Shown here in pieces: positions 28,685 to 38,100 of a stretch of 64,000 bases of DNA. Numbering within the stretch: position 1 is the stretch's first letter; each line of letters starts with the position of its first letter. The stretch spans positions 277,829 to 341,828 of the forward strand of contig NZ_BDDT01000004.1 of assembly GCF_001661495.1 (NCBI RefSeq), in the 5' to 3' direction. The notes below the pieces were generated by a model, which was not told where the DNA came from, ran no database searches, and was given only the letters and a program-made list of their open reading frames with translations. The position numbers and the translations under genes were made by a program. This stretch comes from Pseudoalteromonas prydzensis. GTDB taxonomy: Bacteria; Pseudomonadota; Gammaproteobacteria; Enterobacterales; Alteromonadaceae.

Positions 28685-29920
28685 ATGGGGAAACTATTCG
28701 CAAGTTTGTATTTGTATATTATAGTTTCCTTGTTTTTAGTAAGTGGGGTGATTGAACAACTTTGGCCCTACGAAGATACCCAGCAACAACTTTCTCTCGA
28801 TGATGAGTTCGGCCAATCTCTTTGGTTGTTAACTCAAAGCCCCGAAGGTATCGACAACATTGGCTCTCGGTTCCAAAGTAAGGTTGTGCAAAAGCAAGAC
28901 CTTATGCTGCCAAAAGAGCAACGTGAAGCGCTTACAAAGCACCACTATATTTATGTTTTTGATCAGCAACAACGTGCTATTTGGTATATTGCACTTGACG
29001 CTGAAAAATTATTGCAAGTAGGTCCAATTACTGTGCTATCACCGGTATTTCCATCGGTTTGGCCTTATCTATTATTGTTGTGTGTGGTGGGAGTTCCGGT
29101 TGGTTTATGGAGCTTTTTATTATGGCGGGATTTTGCCAAATTACGCTTGGCGTGTGAAGCCGTCGATGGCTCACAAGACTTTGAACTGAGCGCTACCTCG
29201 AAATCATTTTTCTTACCAATCACAGACACTTTAAGCGCGATGCAACAACGGATACAACATTTATTAACCGCGCAGCAAGAGCTTACTTCATCGGTCTCTC
29301 ATGAATTCAGAACCCCACTGGCGCGTTTAAAATTTGCGTTAGCTATGTTAGAAGATAAAGTGACAGACGAAAAAGCTTTTGATTACATCGATAATATGCA
29401 GTTGGATATTGTTGAGCTGGAATCCTTGGTAAAAGAAATGCTCGATTATGCGCGTCTTGATAGCCAACAGCCAAACCTTAAGGTGCAAACATGTAACTTA
29501 GTCCAGTTGTTAGAAAGTGTTATAACTAAACTTGATTTTGCAACCCAGATCCAGCTCAATACGCAATTACCACTAAACTGCACTTACATTTGTGATAGCC
29601 ATTTTATTGCCCGTAGTGTGCAAAACTTAGTGGGTAATGCACTTAAATATGCCCGCCATGAAGTCAGAGTTAGCCTCATCGAAAATGCCCAGCAGGTTAT
29701 TATAAGTGTAGAAGATGATGGCCCAGGTATTGACCAAGCACAATGGGATACGGTATTTAAACCCTTTGCTCGACTTGATAAAAGCCGCGATAAAAAAACC
29801 GGCGGGTTTGGACTCGGCTTAGCCATTGTGGCGAAAATTGTTTCTTGGCATCAAGGCAGTTGTGCGTTATCGCATTCAGAACTCGGCGGTGCTAAATTTA
29901 CGATTAGCTTACCTAAGTAA
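28685..29920 (+). CDS. Membrane sensor histidine kinase (cassette 1, RstB-like)
   Basis: Sensor kinase of 411 residues paired with the upstream regulator. It has an N-terminal membrane helix (about residues 6-24), a periplasmic loop (about 25-115), a second helix (about 118-140), a dimerisation domain with the phospho-accepting H in SSVSHEFRTPLARL, and a HATPase domain with NALKYA, DDGPGID and GGFGLGLAIVAKI. The stimulus is unknown, but the linked MipA and DUF3019 genes suggest an envelope signal. Confidence 0.93.
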   Translation: MGKLFASLYLYIIVSLFLVSGVIEQLWPYEDTQQQLSLDDEFGQSLWLLTQSPEGIDNIGSRFQSKVVQKQDLMLPKEQREALTKHHYIYVFDQQQRAIWYIALDAEKLLQVGPITVLSPVFPSVWPYLLLLCVVGVPVGLWSFLLWRDFAKLRLACEAVDGSQDFELSATSKSFFLPITDTLSAMQQRIQHLLTAQQELTSSVSHEFRTPLARLKFALAMLEDKVTDEKAFDYIDNMQLDIVELESLVKEMLDYARLDSQQPNLKVQTCNLVQLLESVITKLDFATQIQLNTQLPLNCTYICDSHFIARSVQNLVGNALKYARHEVRVSLIENAQQVIISVEDDGPGIDQAQWDTVFKPFARLDKSRDKKTGGFGLGLAIVAKIVSWHQGSCALSHSELGGAKFTISLPK

Positions 29921-29950
29921 CGAGCCTATTAATTTCTTATTATGCAAAAA

Positions 29951-29973
29951 AAAAGCGCCATATAGGCGCTTTT
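29951..29973. terminator. Terminator between the cassette 1 kinase and DUF3820 gene
   Basis: The stem aaaagcgcc / ggcgctttt with loop atata lies between two convergent genes. A long A-run on the left gives a strong minus-strand terminator. Confidence 0.85.
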
Positions 29974-30045
29974 CCACGGTTAAAACCAAAAATCAACAAG
30001 TAGCAAATTAATAGACCCACTGAATGTGGTTAAGTTCCATGATTT

Positions 30046-30270
30046 TTAATTTCTTTTATAATTTTCTAATAACGGTATTAGCATCTGTTCTAAACCATTG
30101 AGCTTCACTTCATACATCATCGCTAATTGCGCACCTAAGGCGCCCTTTGGAAAGCCTTGCTGCTTAAACCAAACTAAATAGGGTTCAGGCAGTAACAATA
30201 GGGGACGGCCTGCATATTTCCCGAATGGCATTTTAGTATTGATCGCTATTTTTAATAGTTCTGGATCCAT
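30046..30270 (-). CDS. DUF3820 family protein
   Basis: Small cytoplasmic protein of 74 residues without known function. The core MPFGKYAGRPLLLLPEPYLVWFKQQGFPKGALG is typical of DUF3820. Related sequences occur as single-domain proteins and fused to exonuclease domains in other bacteria, which hints at nucleic-acid work, but that is inference. Confidence 0.82.
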   Translation of the reverse strand: MDPELLKIAINTKMPFGKYAGRPLLLLPEPYLVWFKQQGFPKGALGAQLAMMYEVKLNGLEQMLIPLLENYKRN

Positions 30271-30325
30271 GAGAGGACTTTAGCAGTTGAATTTGATAAG
30301 CAGTGTATTATAAAAGAAGGGAAGA

Positions 30326-30359
30326 AAATAGGCTGTGACGGGCATGAAACAGCCTATTT
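30326..30359 (-). terminator. Terminator of the 30388-30669 gene
   Basis: A stem aaataggctgt / acagcctattt is followed by a T-rich stretch on the minus strand. A second hairpin (aatgaggg / ccctcatt, 30360-30382) lies between it and the stop. Confidence 0.7.
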
Positions 30360-30387
30360 AATGAGGGGAGTAGGCCCTCATTTTTTA

Positions 30388-30669
30388 CTAGTGGATCTGG
30401 TGTTGTCGTTTTTTAGAAAATCCGAGTTGTTCAAGTCTGTTTATAATCGAAGGATCATCAATACGATTTGGGGTTTCGCTATCACGCAAGAAATGATCTT
30501 CTGGTACTTGGTAAGCATCGAGCATTTTTTGAAATAAAACAGCGCGCATTGTTAACGCTGTCATCCCATTTCTTTGTATTTCATCAAGGCGATTTTGAAG
30601 TTCAACCAGTTTTGGGTTGCTTACATCATCCGCCACGGCTTGAAACTTTGTAGCAAACTTATTTTTCAT
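30388..30669 (-). CDS. Conserved-looking small protein of unknown function
   Basis: I do not recognise this 93-residue protein. It is charged, largely helical, and has no signal or membrane segment. The start ATG has AAGG eight bases upstream, a double-hairpin terminator follows, and codon use resembles the neighbours, so it is probably a real gene transcribed alone. Confidence 0.6.
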   Translation of the reverse strand: MKNKFATKFQAVADDVSNPKLVELQNRLDEIQRNGMTALTMRAVLFQKMLDAYQVPEDHFLRDSETPNRIDDPSIINRLEQLGFSKKRQHQIH

Positions 30670-30840
30670 CTAAAGACCTTATTTAAATAACAAAGGGTAA
30701 AATGCTGTTGAATACGTATGTTAAAGTACTAAAGAACTACTTATGTTTCTAAAAAGAGATACTTACGGATTAACCAACAAATGAAGTGTACTCTTTTTTT
30801 GTGGCTAATTACCAATTTGGATGTAAAGCTTTGTAAATGC

Positions 30841-30950
30841 GCTTGACTCTTATTCAGGGACTGCTATGAAGTTATTCTAGACGTCTAGATGTAAGGTTAT
30901 GAAAATTAGATGAAAATAGTTCTCAGTACCTTACACAGTACTGAGAACGA
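30841..30950 (+). promoter_or_regulatory. Promoter-like and palindromic region, possible small RNA
   Basis: TTGACT (30843-30848) and TATGAA (30865-30870) are 16 bases apart. A perfect 14-base palindrome (tctagacgtctaga, 30876-30889) follows at the expected start point, and a strong hairpin closes the segment at 30919-30948. No protein gene follows on this strand. Confidence 0.3.
30919..30948 (-). terminator. Terminator of the antiporter gene
   Basis: An 11-base-pair perfect stem (gttctcagtac / gtactgagaac) lies ten bases after the stop, followed by TATTTTC on the minus strand. Confidence 0.7.
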
Positions 30951-30958
30951 TATTTATA

Positions 30959-32530
30959 TTAAGGAAATAATTTTTGTTTTACGTGTTCAGCAAAGCCACT
31001 ACCGGCCTCTAAATAGAAGTTATAGGTAGAATCTACGCCCATATCTTCTAATTCTTTTTGCTGATCCGGGTAGTTTGCAATAGCCGTTACTTGACCCTGA
31101 TAACCCGATGCTCTTAGTTGCTCTAAAGCAAAAATGTTTTGCATATGTTTCGGCATTGCCAGCATGATCATTTCTACATGAGAATGGTTCACCCGTTGCC
31201 AAAAGTCTGGATCGGTGGCATCGGCTAAGAGTGCCTTACGGCCGCGACTAACATGCTTTTCAACTACTTCGGGTTTGATATCAACACCGGCAACAACGCC
31301 AGGATGAGTAATATTGATTGTTTCGTACGCACCTGTGCCAATGCGGCCCATACCAAAAATAACTATTTTGGTATCATTTAAATTCACTGGCAGTTCTTCA
31401 GCTAAACGAGTTGGGCTTTCAAAGCGCAGTAACCACGCTTCAACCTTTACATAAATTTCGTTTGAACGTTTATTCAGTGGAGAAGCGACAATAAAGGTGA
31501 TAGAAACCGCAATCGCCATCACGGCAAGCCATTCAGCCGTAATTAACCCGCTACTGGCTGCGACCATACATACGATCAGACCAAACTCACTGTAATTAGC
31601 AAGGCTAAACGAGGTTAATAAAGAAGTACGAGCACGTAACTTAAAGGCATTCGTTAATATATAATATAAGGCCACTTTAACTGGCAATACCAACACGATA
31701 ATAGTCGCTATCATTAGTGAATTAATAGTAAGCTCAGCACCTAAGCCAATTGTTAAGAAAAACCCAACTAAGAGGATTTCCTTTAGGTTCAGTAATGACT
31801 TGGCAAGTTCACCGGCTTTTCTATGGGGCGCAAAAATCATCCCTATGATCAATGCCCCTAAATCGCCTTTTAAGCCTGCAAATTCAAATGCGTGGTAACC
31901 AACAACCAGGGCAAAGAAAAAGCCAAACAACGGCAGCAGTTCACCGTGTTTAGAGCGGTTCAATACCCAAAACATCACAGGACGCAACAGAGGCAAGGCA
32001 ACTAACAGTGCAAAAGCCCAACCATTAGGCGTTTTACCTGTACTAATGGCGAGAAAAATGACCGCGAAAATATCTTGCATGACCAAAATACCAATGGCTA
32101 TCTTACCATGGAGGCTGGCCATTTCTCCGCGCTCTTCAAGCACTTTAACGGCAAATACAGTACTGGAAAAGCTAAAAGCAAAACCAACAAGTAATGCGCT
32201 TTGCCAACTAAGATCTACAAATAGCGGTAACGAAATAGCACCGAGTAGTAGCATTAAACTGCAAAAAATAGCGCTGCTAATAATAATATGCAAAGAAGCT
32301 GGAGCCCAGACTTGTGGCTTAACAAGGTGACTCACTTTTAGTTTTAAACCAATACTAAATAGCAGTAATGTGATCCCTAAATTAGCTATCGTATTAAGTA
32401 GTTCGGTGGTTTTAAAACCTGATAAATTGAGTACAAAGCCTGCGATCAAAAAACCTATCAGAGGAGGGAGTTTAAGTTGATAAACTGCAAAGCCACACAC
32501 AAATGCGACAGCAAAATATAATAGTTCCAT
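30959..32530 (-). CDS. Cation:proton antiporter with TrkA-N domain (Kef/YbaL-like)
   Basis: Membrane antiporter of 523 residues from the CPA2 family. About 12 membrane helices (residues 1-370) precede a cytoplasmic TrkA-N/RCK domain with the nucleotide-binding start IVIFGMGRIGTGAY. K+ efflux is the usual role of Kef relatives; no kefF-type partner is adjacent, so the ion and control are uncertain. The ATG at 32530 gives the family N-terminus MELLYFAVAF; an upstream start would add 17 residues without support. Confidence 0.87.
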   Translation of the reverse strand: MELLYFAVAFVCGFAVYQLKLPPLIGFLIAGFVLNLSGFKTTELLNTIANLGITLLLFSIGLKLKVSHLVKPQVWAPASLHIIISSAIFCSLMLLLGAISLPLFVDLSWQSALLVGFAFSFSSTVFAVKVLEERGEMASLHGKIAIGILVMQDIFAVIFLAISTGKTPNGWAFALLVALPLLRPVMFWVLNRSKHGELLPLFGFFFALVVGYHAFEFAGLKGDLGALIIGMIFAPHRKAGELAKSLLNLKEILLVGFFLTIGLGAELTINSLMIATIIVLVLPVKVALYYILTNAFKLRARTSLLTSFSLANYSEFGLIVCMVAASSGLITAEWLAVMAIAVSITFIVASPLNKRSNEIYVKVEAWLLRFESPTRLAEELPVNLNDTKIVIFGMGRIGTGAYETINITHPGVVAGVDIKPEVVEKHVSRGRKALLADATDPDFWQRVNHSHVEMIMLAMPKHMQNIFALEQLRASGYQGQVTAIANYPDQQKELEDMGVDSTYNFYLEAGSGFAEHVKQKLFP

Positions 32531-32795
32531 AATTCTTAATATCACTTCATTTGGGTTAACAGTGTAGCGAAATATCTGCATTTTTGAAAATCATTCGTGC
32601 ATATTGCTTATATAAATTGTGCATATAAAGGTATACCTATGTATGAAAAATGCGCGTTTAACGAATTATTTCTGTAAAAAGTCAATAAATAGCTATTTTT
32701 TCACTGACAGCAGCTTTTAAATATGGTTAAGATGCGGTAACAAAGGAATTTAAGCGTAATTTAGATTTAGGTGAATTAGGCTTAAGGAGAAATAG

Positions 32796-33539
32796 ATGTT
32801 TAAAAAAATACTAGCATCAGTCGGTATTGGTGCAGCAAAAGTGGATACTGTGCTTGAAACTGAGCACTTGCAACCTGGGCAACTATTTAATGCCCAAATC
32901 GTGATAACCGCAGGAGATGTAAGCCAAGAAATTGCAGGCCTTGATTTAGCATTAATGACGCGAGTGAAAGTTGAAGGTGAAGACGGCGCATATTTCACTA
33001 ATCATATTATTGATAAATGGCGTATCACCGACATAGGCTGTATTGAGCCGGGTCAGCAGAAACAGATACCATTTGAAGCTCGTTTACATTCTGAAACCCC
33101 GATCACCGAAATTAATGCGGGTTACAATCAATCCCATGTCTGGCTTGAAACTGGGCTTGATATTGATTTAGCGCTTGATCCTAAAGATAAAGACCCGTTA
33201 CATATTTATCCAAATGATGCAGTCACGACATTTATGCAAGCAATGGATAGACTCGGTTTTAGTTTGCTTAAAGCCGATGTGGAGAAAGGCTTTTTACGTG
33301 CCAGCACATTTAATTCTGTTTCTGGCTGTTATCAAGAACTTGAATATAAGCCAAATAGCCGCAGCTTATTTGGCATCCAAGAAATTGAATTGTCATTTGT
33401 GCCAGAAGCCCATAAAACCCATGTTTTAATTGAGCTTGACCGCGGCTTTCGTGGCGATGGTTATGTCGATTTAACCATTGAGCATGACCACGTAAACTTA
33501 TCGCATTTATGTGATCAATTAGAACGTTTGCTTGCTTAG
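32796..33539 (+). CDS. Spo0M family protein
   Basis: Arrestin-like beta-sandwich protein of 247 residues, related to Bacillus Spo0M (sporulation control protein), which occurs widely in non-sporulating bacteria with unclear function. It has the family start MFKKILASVGIGAAKVDTVLE, followed by the HVWLETGLDIDLALDPKDKDPL and GFRGDGYVDL segments. A strong AAGGAG ribosome site is visible, and a terminator follows. Confidence 0.88.
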   Translation: MFKKILASVGIGAAKVDTVLETEHLQPGQLFNAQIVITAGDVSQEIAGLDLALMTRVKVEGEDGAYFTNHIIDKWRITDIGCIEPGQQKQIPFEARLHSETPITEINAGYNQSHVWLETGLDIDLALDPKDKDPLHIYPNDAVTTFMQAMDRLGFSLLKADVEKGFLRASTFNSVSGCYQELEYKPNSRSLFGIQEIELSFVPEAHKTHVLIELDRGFRGDGYVDLTIEHDHVNLSHLCDQLERLLA

Positions 33540-33577
33540 CTATGCAGAGCCCGATTACTTAGCTAAGTGTGATAAAT

Positions 33578-33603
33578 AGCCCAGCATCGACTGGGCTTTT
33601 TTA
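33578..33603 (+). terminator. Terminator of the Spo0M-like gene
   Basis: The stem agcccag / ctgggct with loop catcga is followed by a T-run. Confidence 0.85.
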
Positions 33604-33617
33604 TGGAAGGAGTTTTT

Positions 33618-34070
33618 ATGCAATTAATTAGTAAAGCATTCTCAGAACTTAGCACACACGAGCTGTTTGCTATTATGCGAACACGGGTTGATGTGTTTGT
33701 GGTTGAGCAACAATGCCCGTATCCAGAGTTAGATGATGTCGACTGTATGGCAAGTACTGTGCACCTTTATGGGTTAGACGCGCAGCAATTAGGTGCCTAT
33801 GCAAGATGCTATGAAAAGAATGAACAGTACAGTGCAATTGGCCGTGTATTAGTAGAGCAATCGCAAAGAGGCAAGGGAGTCGCTCCGCTGTTGGTGAATG
33901 AGGCAATCCAGTTGTGTTTTACGCGTTGGCCAGATAAAGACATCTATATCGGAGCGCAAACATATCTACTCGGCTTTTATCAGTCATTGGGCTTTCAATG
34001 TACTGGCGAGCCCTATTTAGAAGATGGTATTGAACACCAAGATATGATTTTAAAAAACCGCTCAGTGTAA
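33618..34070 (+). CDS. elaA: ElaA-like GNAT acetyltransferase
   Basis: Acetyl-CoA-dependent acyltransferase of 150 residues with unknown substrate. It has the ElaA N-terminus (ELSTHELFAIMRTRVDVFVVEQQCPYPELDDVD), the CoA-binding loop QSQRGKGVAPLL, and the C-terminal FYQSLGFQCTG. The ATG at 33603 overlaps the preceding terminator; AAGGAG in front of the ATG at 33618 fixes the start there. Confidence 0.87.
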   Translation: MQLISKAFSELSTHELFAIMRTRVDVFVVEQQCPYPELDDVDCMASTVHLYGLDAQQLGAYARCYEKNEQYSAIGRVLVEQSQRGKGVAPLLVNEAIQLCFTRWPDKDIYIGAQTYLLGFYQSLGFQCTGEPYLEDGIEHQDMILKNRSV

Positions 34071-34086
34071 AAAAGAGCGGTTTTTT
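34052..34086. terminator. Bidirectional terminator between elaA and the NSS transporter gene
   Basis: A 12-base-pair stem (aaaaaaccgctc / gagcggtttttt) contains the elaA stop codon in its loop. Confidence 0.85.
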
Positions 34087-34099
34087 AAGTTTAGGGTAG

Positions 34100-35452
34100 T
34101 TAGCCTAAGAGTGAGCTGATAAACACTAAACCAATGGCTATAGGGCAAATAAACTTAATGTACCACGGCCATATTTTCCAAAATAGGCTGTTAGCTACGT
34201 CTGGGCAACCTTGCTTAATTTCATTAAGTAATGAATTGCGATACCAGATCCAGCCGACAAATAAACAGCACATCAAGCCTAGGATTGGCTGACCAAACTT
34301 AGTGGTTAGCGCAATAACCAAACCAAACAAACTTTCAAAATTCAGTAGTATGGTAAAGCTGACTAAGGCAATCACAGCGCCAATCAACCAAGTTGCAGCA
34401 ACACGACCCATACCAAAACGCTCTACTGCGTAGGAAACGGGGGCTTCTAGCATTGAAATAGACGAGGTTAACGCGGCAATACTCATCAGCGCAAAAAATG
34501 CAAAGCCAACGAATAAACCTATGGTGCCCATACCATCAAAAAGCGCTGGCAATACTTGGAATACTAAGGTGTCTTCAGACAATAATTTTCCACTGGCGGA
34601 GAAGATTTCCACTCCTTGGGCTTGTGCAACATACATGGCAGGGATAATAAGTAACCCAGCAACAAAGGCAATAAACACATCAATAAGAGTCACGTATGCA
34701 CCAAGGGAAACGAGGTTTTCCTTTTTACTGATATACGAGCCGTAGATAATCATTACACTGGTGCCAAGTGACAATGAGAAAAATGCTTGGCCAAGAGCGC
34801 TGACCAGCAGGCCAGGATCTAAAATCGACTTGAAATCAGGCACTAAGTAAGCTTTAAGTCCGGTCATAGCGCCTTCTTGCATCATCACATAGACAATCAG
34901 AGCAAATAAAATAGACAACAAGGCTGGCATCAAACGCTTCGACCATTTTTCGATACCGTTTTCAACGCCACGACTAATAATTGCTACAGTAAGAATAATA
35001 AACCCAGCTGTAAATATAAGGTTTCTTGACAGTGACTGTTCACTCAACCATGTTGCAGCCGTATCGCTGCCAGTTAACGTAGCGATAGGTTCAATGGTCG
35101 CACTGATCATCCAGCCGGCCACAATGGCGTAAAAACTTAGGATCAGACCAGCACAAATAATGCCGCCAAAACCGACCACAAATGCGAACCGTTTTTGGCT
35201 TGGCGTATTAGATATTTTACGTAATGAACTCACCGCATTTGCTTGGCCATGGCGGCCAATTGTAAGTTCTGCCATCAAGGCCGGATAGGCTAAACAAAAT
35301 GCTAAAACAAGGTAGGCAATTAAAAAAGCGGCGCCCCCATTGCTAGCGGTTTGGGTTGGAAAACCCCAAATATTACCAAGTCCTACAGCAGAGCCTGCTG
35401 CGGCCATAATGAATCCAAAACGGGAGCTAAACTCCCCTCTGACTGCGCTCAT
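34100..35452 (-). CDS. Sodium-dependent transporter, NSS family
   Basis: Na+-driven amino acid or osmolyte importer of the LeuT fold. The 450-residue protein has about 11-12 membrane helices and the NSS signature GSAVGLGNIWGFPTQTASNGGAAFL. The substrate is unknown. The frame extends 43 codons upstream, but the ATG at 35452 gives the usual MSAVRGEFSSRFGFI start. It follows the cassette 2 kinase on the same strand with a gap of about 210 bases. Confidence 0.9.
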   Translation of the reverse strand: MSAVRGEFSSRFGFIMAAAGSAVGLGNIWGFPTQTASNGGAAFLIAYLVLAFCLAYPALMAELTIGRHGQANAVSSLRKISNTPSQKRFAFVVGFGGIICAGLILSFYAIVAGWMISATIEPIATLTGSDTAATWLSEQSLSRNLIFTAGFIILTVAIISRGVENGIEKWSKRLMPALLSILFALIVYVMMQEGAMTGLKAYLVPDFKSILDPGLLVSALGQAFFSLSLGTSVMIIYGSYISKKENLVSLGAYVTLIDVFIAFVAGLLIIPAMYVAQAQGVEIFSASGKLLSEDTLVFQVLPALFDGMGTIGLFVGFAFFALMSIAALTSSISMLEAPVSYAVERFGMGRVAATWLIGAVIALVSFTILLNFESLFGLVIALTTKFGQPILGLMCCLFVGWIWYRNSLLNEIKQGCPDVANSLFWKIWPWYIKFICPIAIGLVFISSLLG

Positions 35453-35666
35453 AATTATTAATTCTTCTCTATTTTGTGACGGCGCTGACAATCTACTGTA
35501 ATTGTTAAAAAATAAAAAGCTCTTATTGAGTAGATTTTCAGGGCAAAGCAAGCAATTGCTATATGTAAATATTAGTAGCAATTAAGTAGCGTTCTCAATA
35601 ATACGCTATCCATTTGTTTTATATCTATATATTCAAAGTTAATCACTGTAAACTGTAACATTAAAG

Positions 35667-36959
35667 TTACAATTGCTGAGCGTTGTGTATTTTCAGCGTA
35701 AAACACGCTCCGACGAGTTTTTTACTGTGCTCTACCGTTACTACGCCATGATGCCAATCTACTACCTTTGCAACAATAGCGAGTCCTAAACCATAGCTTT
35801 TATCTGCCCGATTACGGTGAGTTTGTTCTTGGAAGAAAGGGTTAAACACTTTATGCCAGTTTTTTTGCGCAATACCAGGGCCATCATCTTCAACGGTTAT
35901 AACAAGCGTTTGTTCGGTGCTGTATGCACTTAGGATGATTTTTTGTTTTGCGAAGTCGCAGGCATTAGACAATAAATTTGTAATTGCACGGGCGAGCCAA
36001 TGTAAATCTGCATGGATCTGGCTGTTATCGCAGATAATTTGCAGATCTAGTTGTCGCTGCAGCAATTTGGGCTCAAGCTGCTGGGCCAGGGTGTTTAAGT
36101 AACTGGTCAACTCGGTGTTTGAATAGGTCAACTGGTTGGCTTTTTGTTCTAAAGTAGCAAATGTTAAATAGCTTTTCAGCATTGATTCCATTTGGTCTAA
36201 GTCAGCTTCCATACGATGAAGATAGTGCTCTCGTTTTTCTTCGTTAGGACTATCTAGTGCAGCATCAAGGCCAAACCGTAAGCAGGCAATAGGGGTGCGT
36301 ATATCATGAGATAAGCTTGTCGCCATGAGCTTATTTTCATCAAGTAGTTTTTCAATCTGACTTGCCATGCGGTTAAATGTAAGCTCAACATCTTTTATGT
36401 AGGTAAAATGTGACACTCGAATACGGGCATGCAAATCGCCATTGGCAAACTTTTTAGCGGCTTCGTTGACCACGCCTAATCGTTTCGCTAATGGCGCGAT
36501 AATAAACCCCATAAACACACATAAGCCCGCATAAAATAATAAGGTAAGCAGCATATCATTTTGTTGGTCTTGCTCATGGGGTTTATCTAAACGCAGTTTC
36601 AGATGAAAAGGGGCGAGAGATTCATTGCTGTATAGAAGATAAAACCCTTCCTGATCTTGTAACGTTAATCCGCCTTTGGCGTTGATCTGTTCTAGCAGCG
36701 AAGGGGGCAGTGCCAACGACTGAGTGGCACGGTAGCTAAGCCCTAATGAAAATTGCTCAGCTAGCAGGGCTGTATAGTCTGCGCGTTGTTGTTCGGCTTG
36801 TGCGGCAATTTGCTTGCTAAAACCCATTAACAATTTGCTTTGCAGTGCAAATTCATCTTCGCTGTTGTGGGTGCTTTGGCTGAATGCATCAATTAACCAA
36901 CCTAAAACTACGATTGACAGTAGCGCGCTGGCTAATAAAGATAAATAAAACTTTTTCAT
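35667..36959 (-). CDS. Membrane sensor histidine kinase (cassette 2, RstB-like)
   Basis: Sensor kinase of 430 residues. It has an N-terminal membrane helix (about residues 4-24), a periplasmic loop, a second helix (about 130-150), a HAMP domain, a phospho-accepting H in ATSLSHDIRTPIACLR and a HATPase domain with NLLSNACDF, DDGPGIA and YGLGLAIVAKV. It corresponds to the kinase at 28.7 kb. A TTG five codons upstream also opens the frame; the ATG at 36959 is chosen. Ribosome site is weak. Confidence 0.92.
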   Translation of the reverse strand: MKKFYLSLLASALLSIVVLGWLIDAFSQSTHNSEDEFALQSKLLMGFSKQIAAQAEQQRADYTALLAEQFSLGLSYRATQSLALPPSLLEQINAKGGLTLQDQEGFYLLYSNESLAPFHLKLRLDKPHEQDQQNDMLLTLLFYAGLCVFMGFIIAPLAKRLGVVNEAAKKFANGDLHARIRVSHFTYIKDVELTFNRMASQIEKLLDENKLMATSLSHDIRTPIACLRFGLDAALDSPNEEKREHYLHRMEADLDQMESMLKSYLTFATLEQKANQLTYSNTELTSYLNTLAQQLEPKLLQRQLDLQIICDNSQIHADLHWLARAITNLLSNACDFAKQKIILSAYSTEQTLVITVEDDGPGIAQKNWHKVFNPFFQEQTHRNRADKSYGLGLAIVAKVVDWHHGVVTVEHSKKLVGACFTLKIHNAQQL

Positions 36960-36990
36960 AACATGATGAACCAAGCTTTGTTAATGGTTG

Positions 36991-37695
36991 TTACCATGCG
37001 CTTGCGACCAGTAAGTAGCCTCGTCCCCAGATTGTTTTAATTTTTTCAGGATGTTGCGGATCATCATTAAATTTTTTGCGCAGAGCAGAGATAAGCACAT
37101 CAACGCTACGATCAAGGCCATCGTATTCTCGGCCTTTGGTGGCTTTAAATACAGCATCGCGGGATACCACTTGACCTACATTGCAGGCTAAGTAATGCAG
37201 TAATAAATATTCAGCGCTAGAAACACCTTGGTCAACGTCATTAATAAAGACGTTGCGAGATTGGGTGTCGATTTTTAAAGAGCCAACTTGCACAATTGTT
37301 TCATCCACTTTTGGCTCAGAGCTATCGCTTGTTGTCCGAAGTGCGGCTTTAATACGCGCTAGCAATGCGCGTGGTCTTACGGGTTTCATAATGTAGTCAC
37401 TGGCACCCACTTCAAGGCCGATGACTTCATCCATTTCCTCGTCTCTTGCGGTCAACATGATAATAGGGTTTTGATAAAACTGGCGCAGTTCACGGCATAC
37501 ACTAATACCGTCTTGGCCGGGTAACATAATATCGAGTAAAATTAAGTCAGGCTTAAGCTCTTTAACATGGCTTACCACTTGATCGCCACGTTCACAAATA
37601 TGTGTTGTGTAACCTTGGCCAGTTAAATACTCTGCCACCCATTGGGCTAATGAACTGTCATCTTCAACAAGTAATATTGTGCCGTAATTATTCAT
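36991..37695 (-). CDS. OmpR-type response regulator (cassette 2, RstA-like)
   Basis: Two-component regulator of 234 residues. The receiver has LLVEDD, the phospho-acceptor in LILLDIMLPGQDG, T in MLTARDE and K in YIMKPVRP. The winged helix has GREYDGLDRSVDVLISALRKKFND, very like its counterpart at 28.0 kb. Its gene precedes the cassette 2 kinase and follows DUF3019. Confidence 0.93.
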   Translation of the reverse strand: MNNYGTILLVEDDSSLAQWVAEYLTGQGYTTHICERGDQVVSHVKELKPDLILLDIMLPGQDGISVCRELRQFYQNPIIMLTARDEEMDEVIGLEVGASDYIMKPVRPRALLARIKAALRTTSDSSEPKVDETIVQVGSLKIDTQSRNVFINDVDQGVSSAEYLLLHYLACNVGQVVSRDAVFKATKGREYDGLDRSVDVLISALRKKFNDDPQHPEKIKTIWGRGYLLVASAW

Positions 37696-37707
37696 ACTAT
37701 TCTCGTT

Positions 37708-38100
37708 TTAAAAAAGGCGCCAGCGGCGTTTCTTTTGGCGGTTTTGATAAACCCACTGCAACTGTACTTGTGTTGCAGCAATGGTTTTGCCGGTATCGCT
37801 GTTAATTAATTCAAATGAAATACTTTCAACAGAGTCAAAAGCATAGTGAAGCTGGCCACTTTTTTGTCTGAGCCAACATTGCATTATATGTTTAGACGTC
37901 GCATCCCGTAGACAGTAATTGCCAATGTTGTCTTGTTGCCAGTTTAGTTCTATATCAGCATAGCAGTTACGCCCTTCACGTAGTGCCACACAGGTGTCGG
38001 GCAAAGCAATTAAAGCCGGATCTTGGGCTTGTTCGTCATTGGCAAATAAGGGGCTAGCCCTTAATAGCAAAAAGAGGATGACGGAAGCTTTAAAAAACAT
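37708..38100 (-). CDS. DUF3019 family protein (cassette 2)
   Basis: Exported protein of 130 residues. It has a signal peptide (near LFA-ND), the same cysteine spacing as the copy at 27.6 kb (DTCVAL, RNCYAD, NYCLRD, MQCWLR) and a basic aromatic C-terminus (KKRRWRLF). Function unknown. It overlaps the MipA gene by 11 bases and precedes the regulator gene. Confidence 0.8.
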   Translation of the reverse strand: MFFKASVILFLLLRASPLFANDEQAQDPALIALPDTCVALREGRNCYADIELNWQQDNIGNYCLRDATSKHIMQCWLRQKSGQLHYAFDSVESISFELINSDTGKTIAATQVQLQWVYQNRQKKRRWRLF

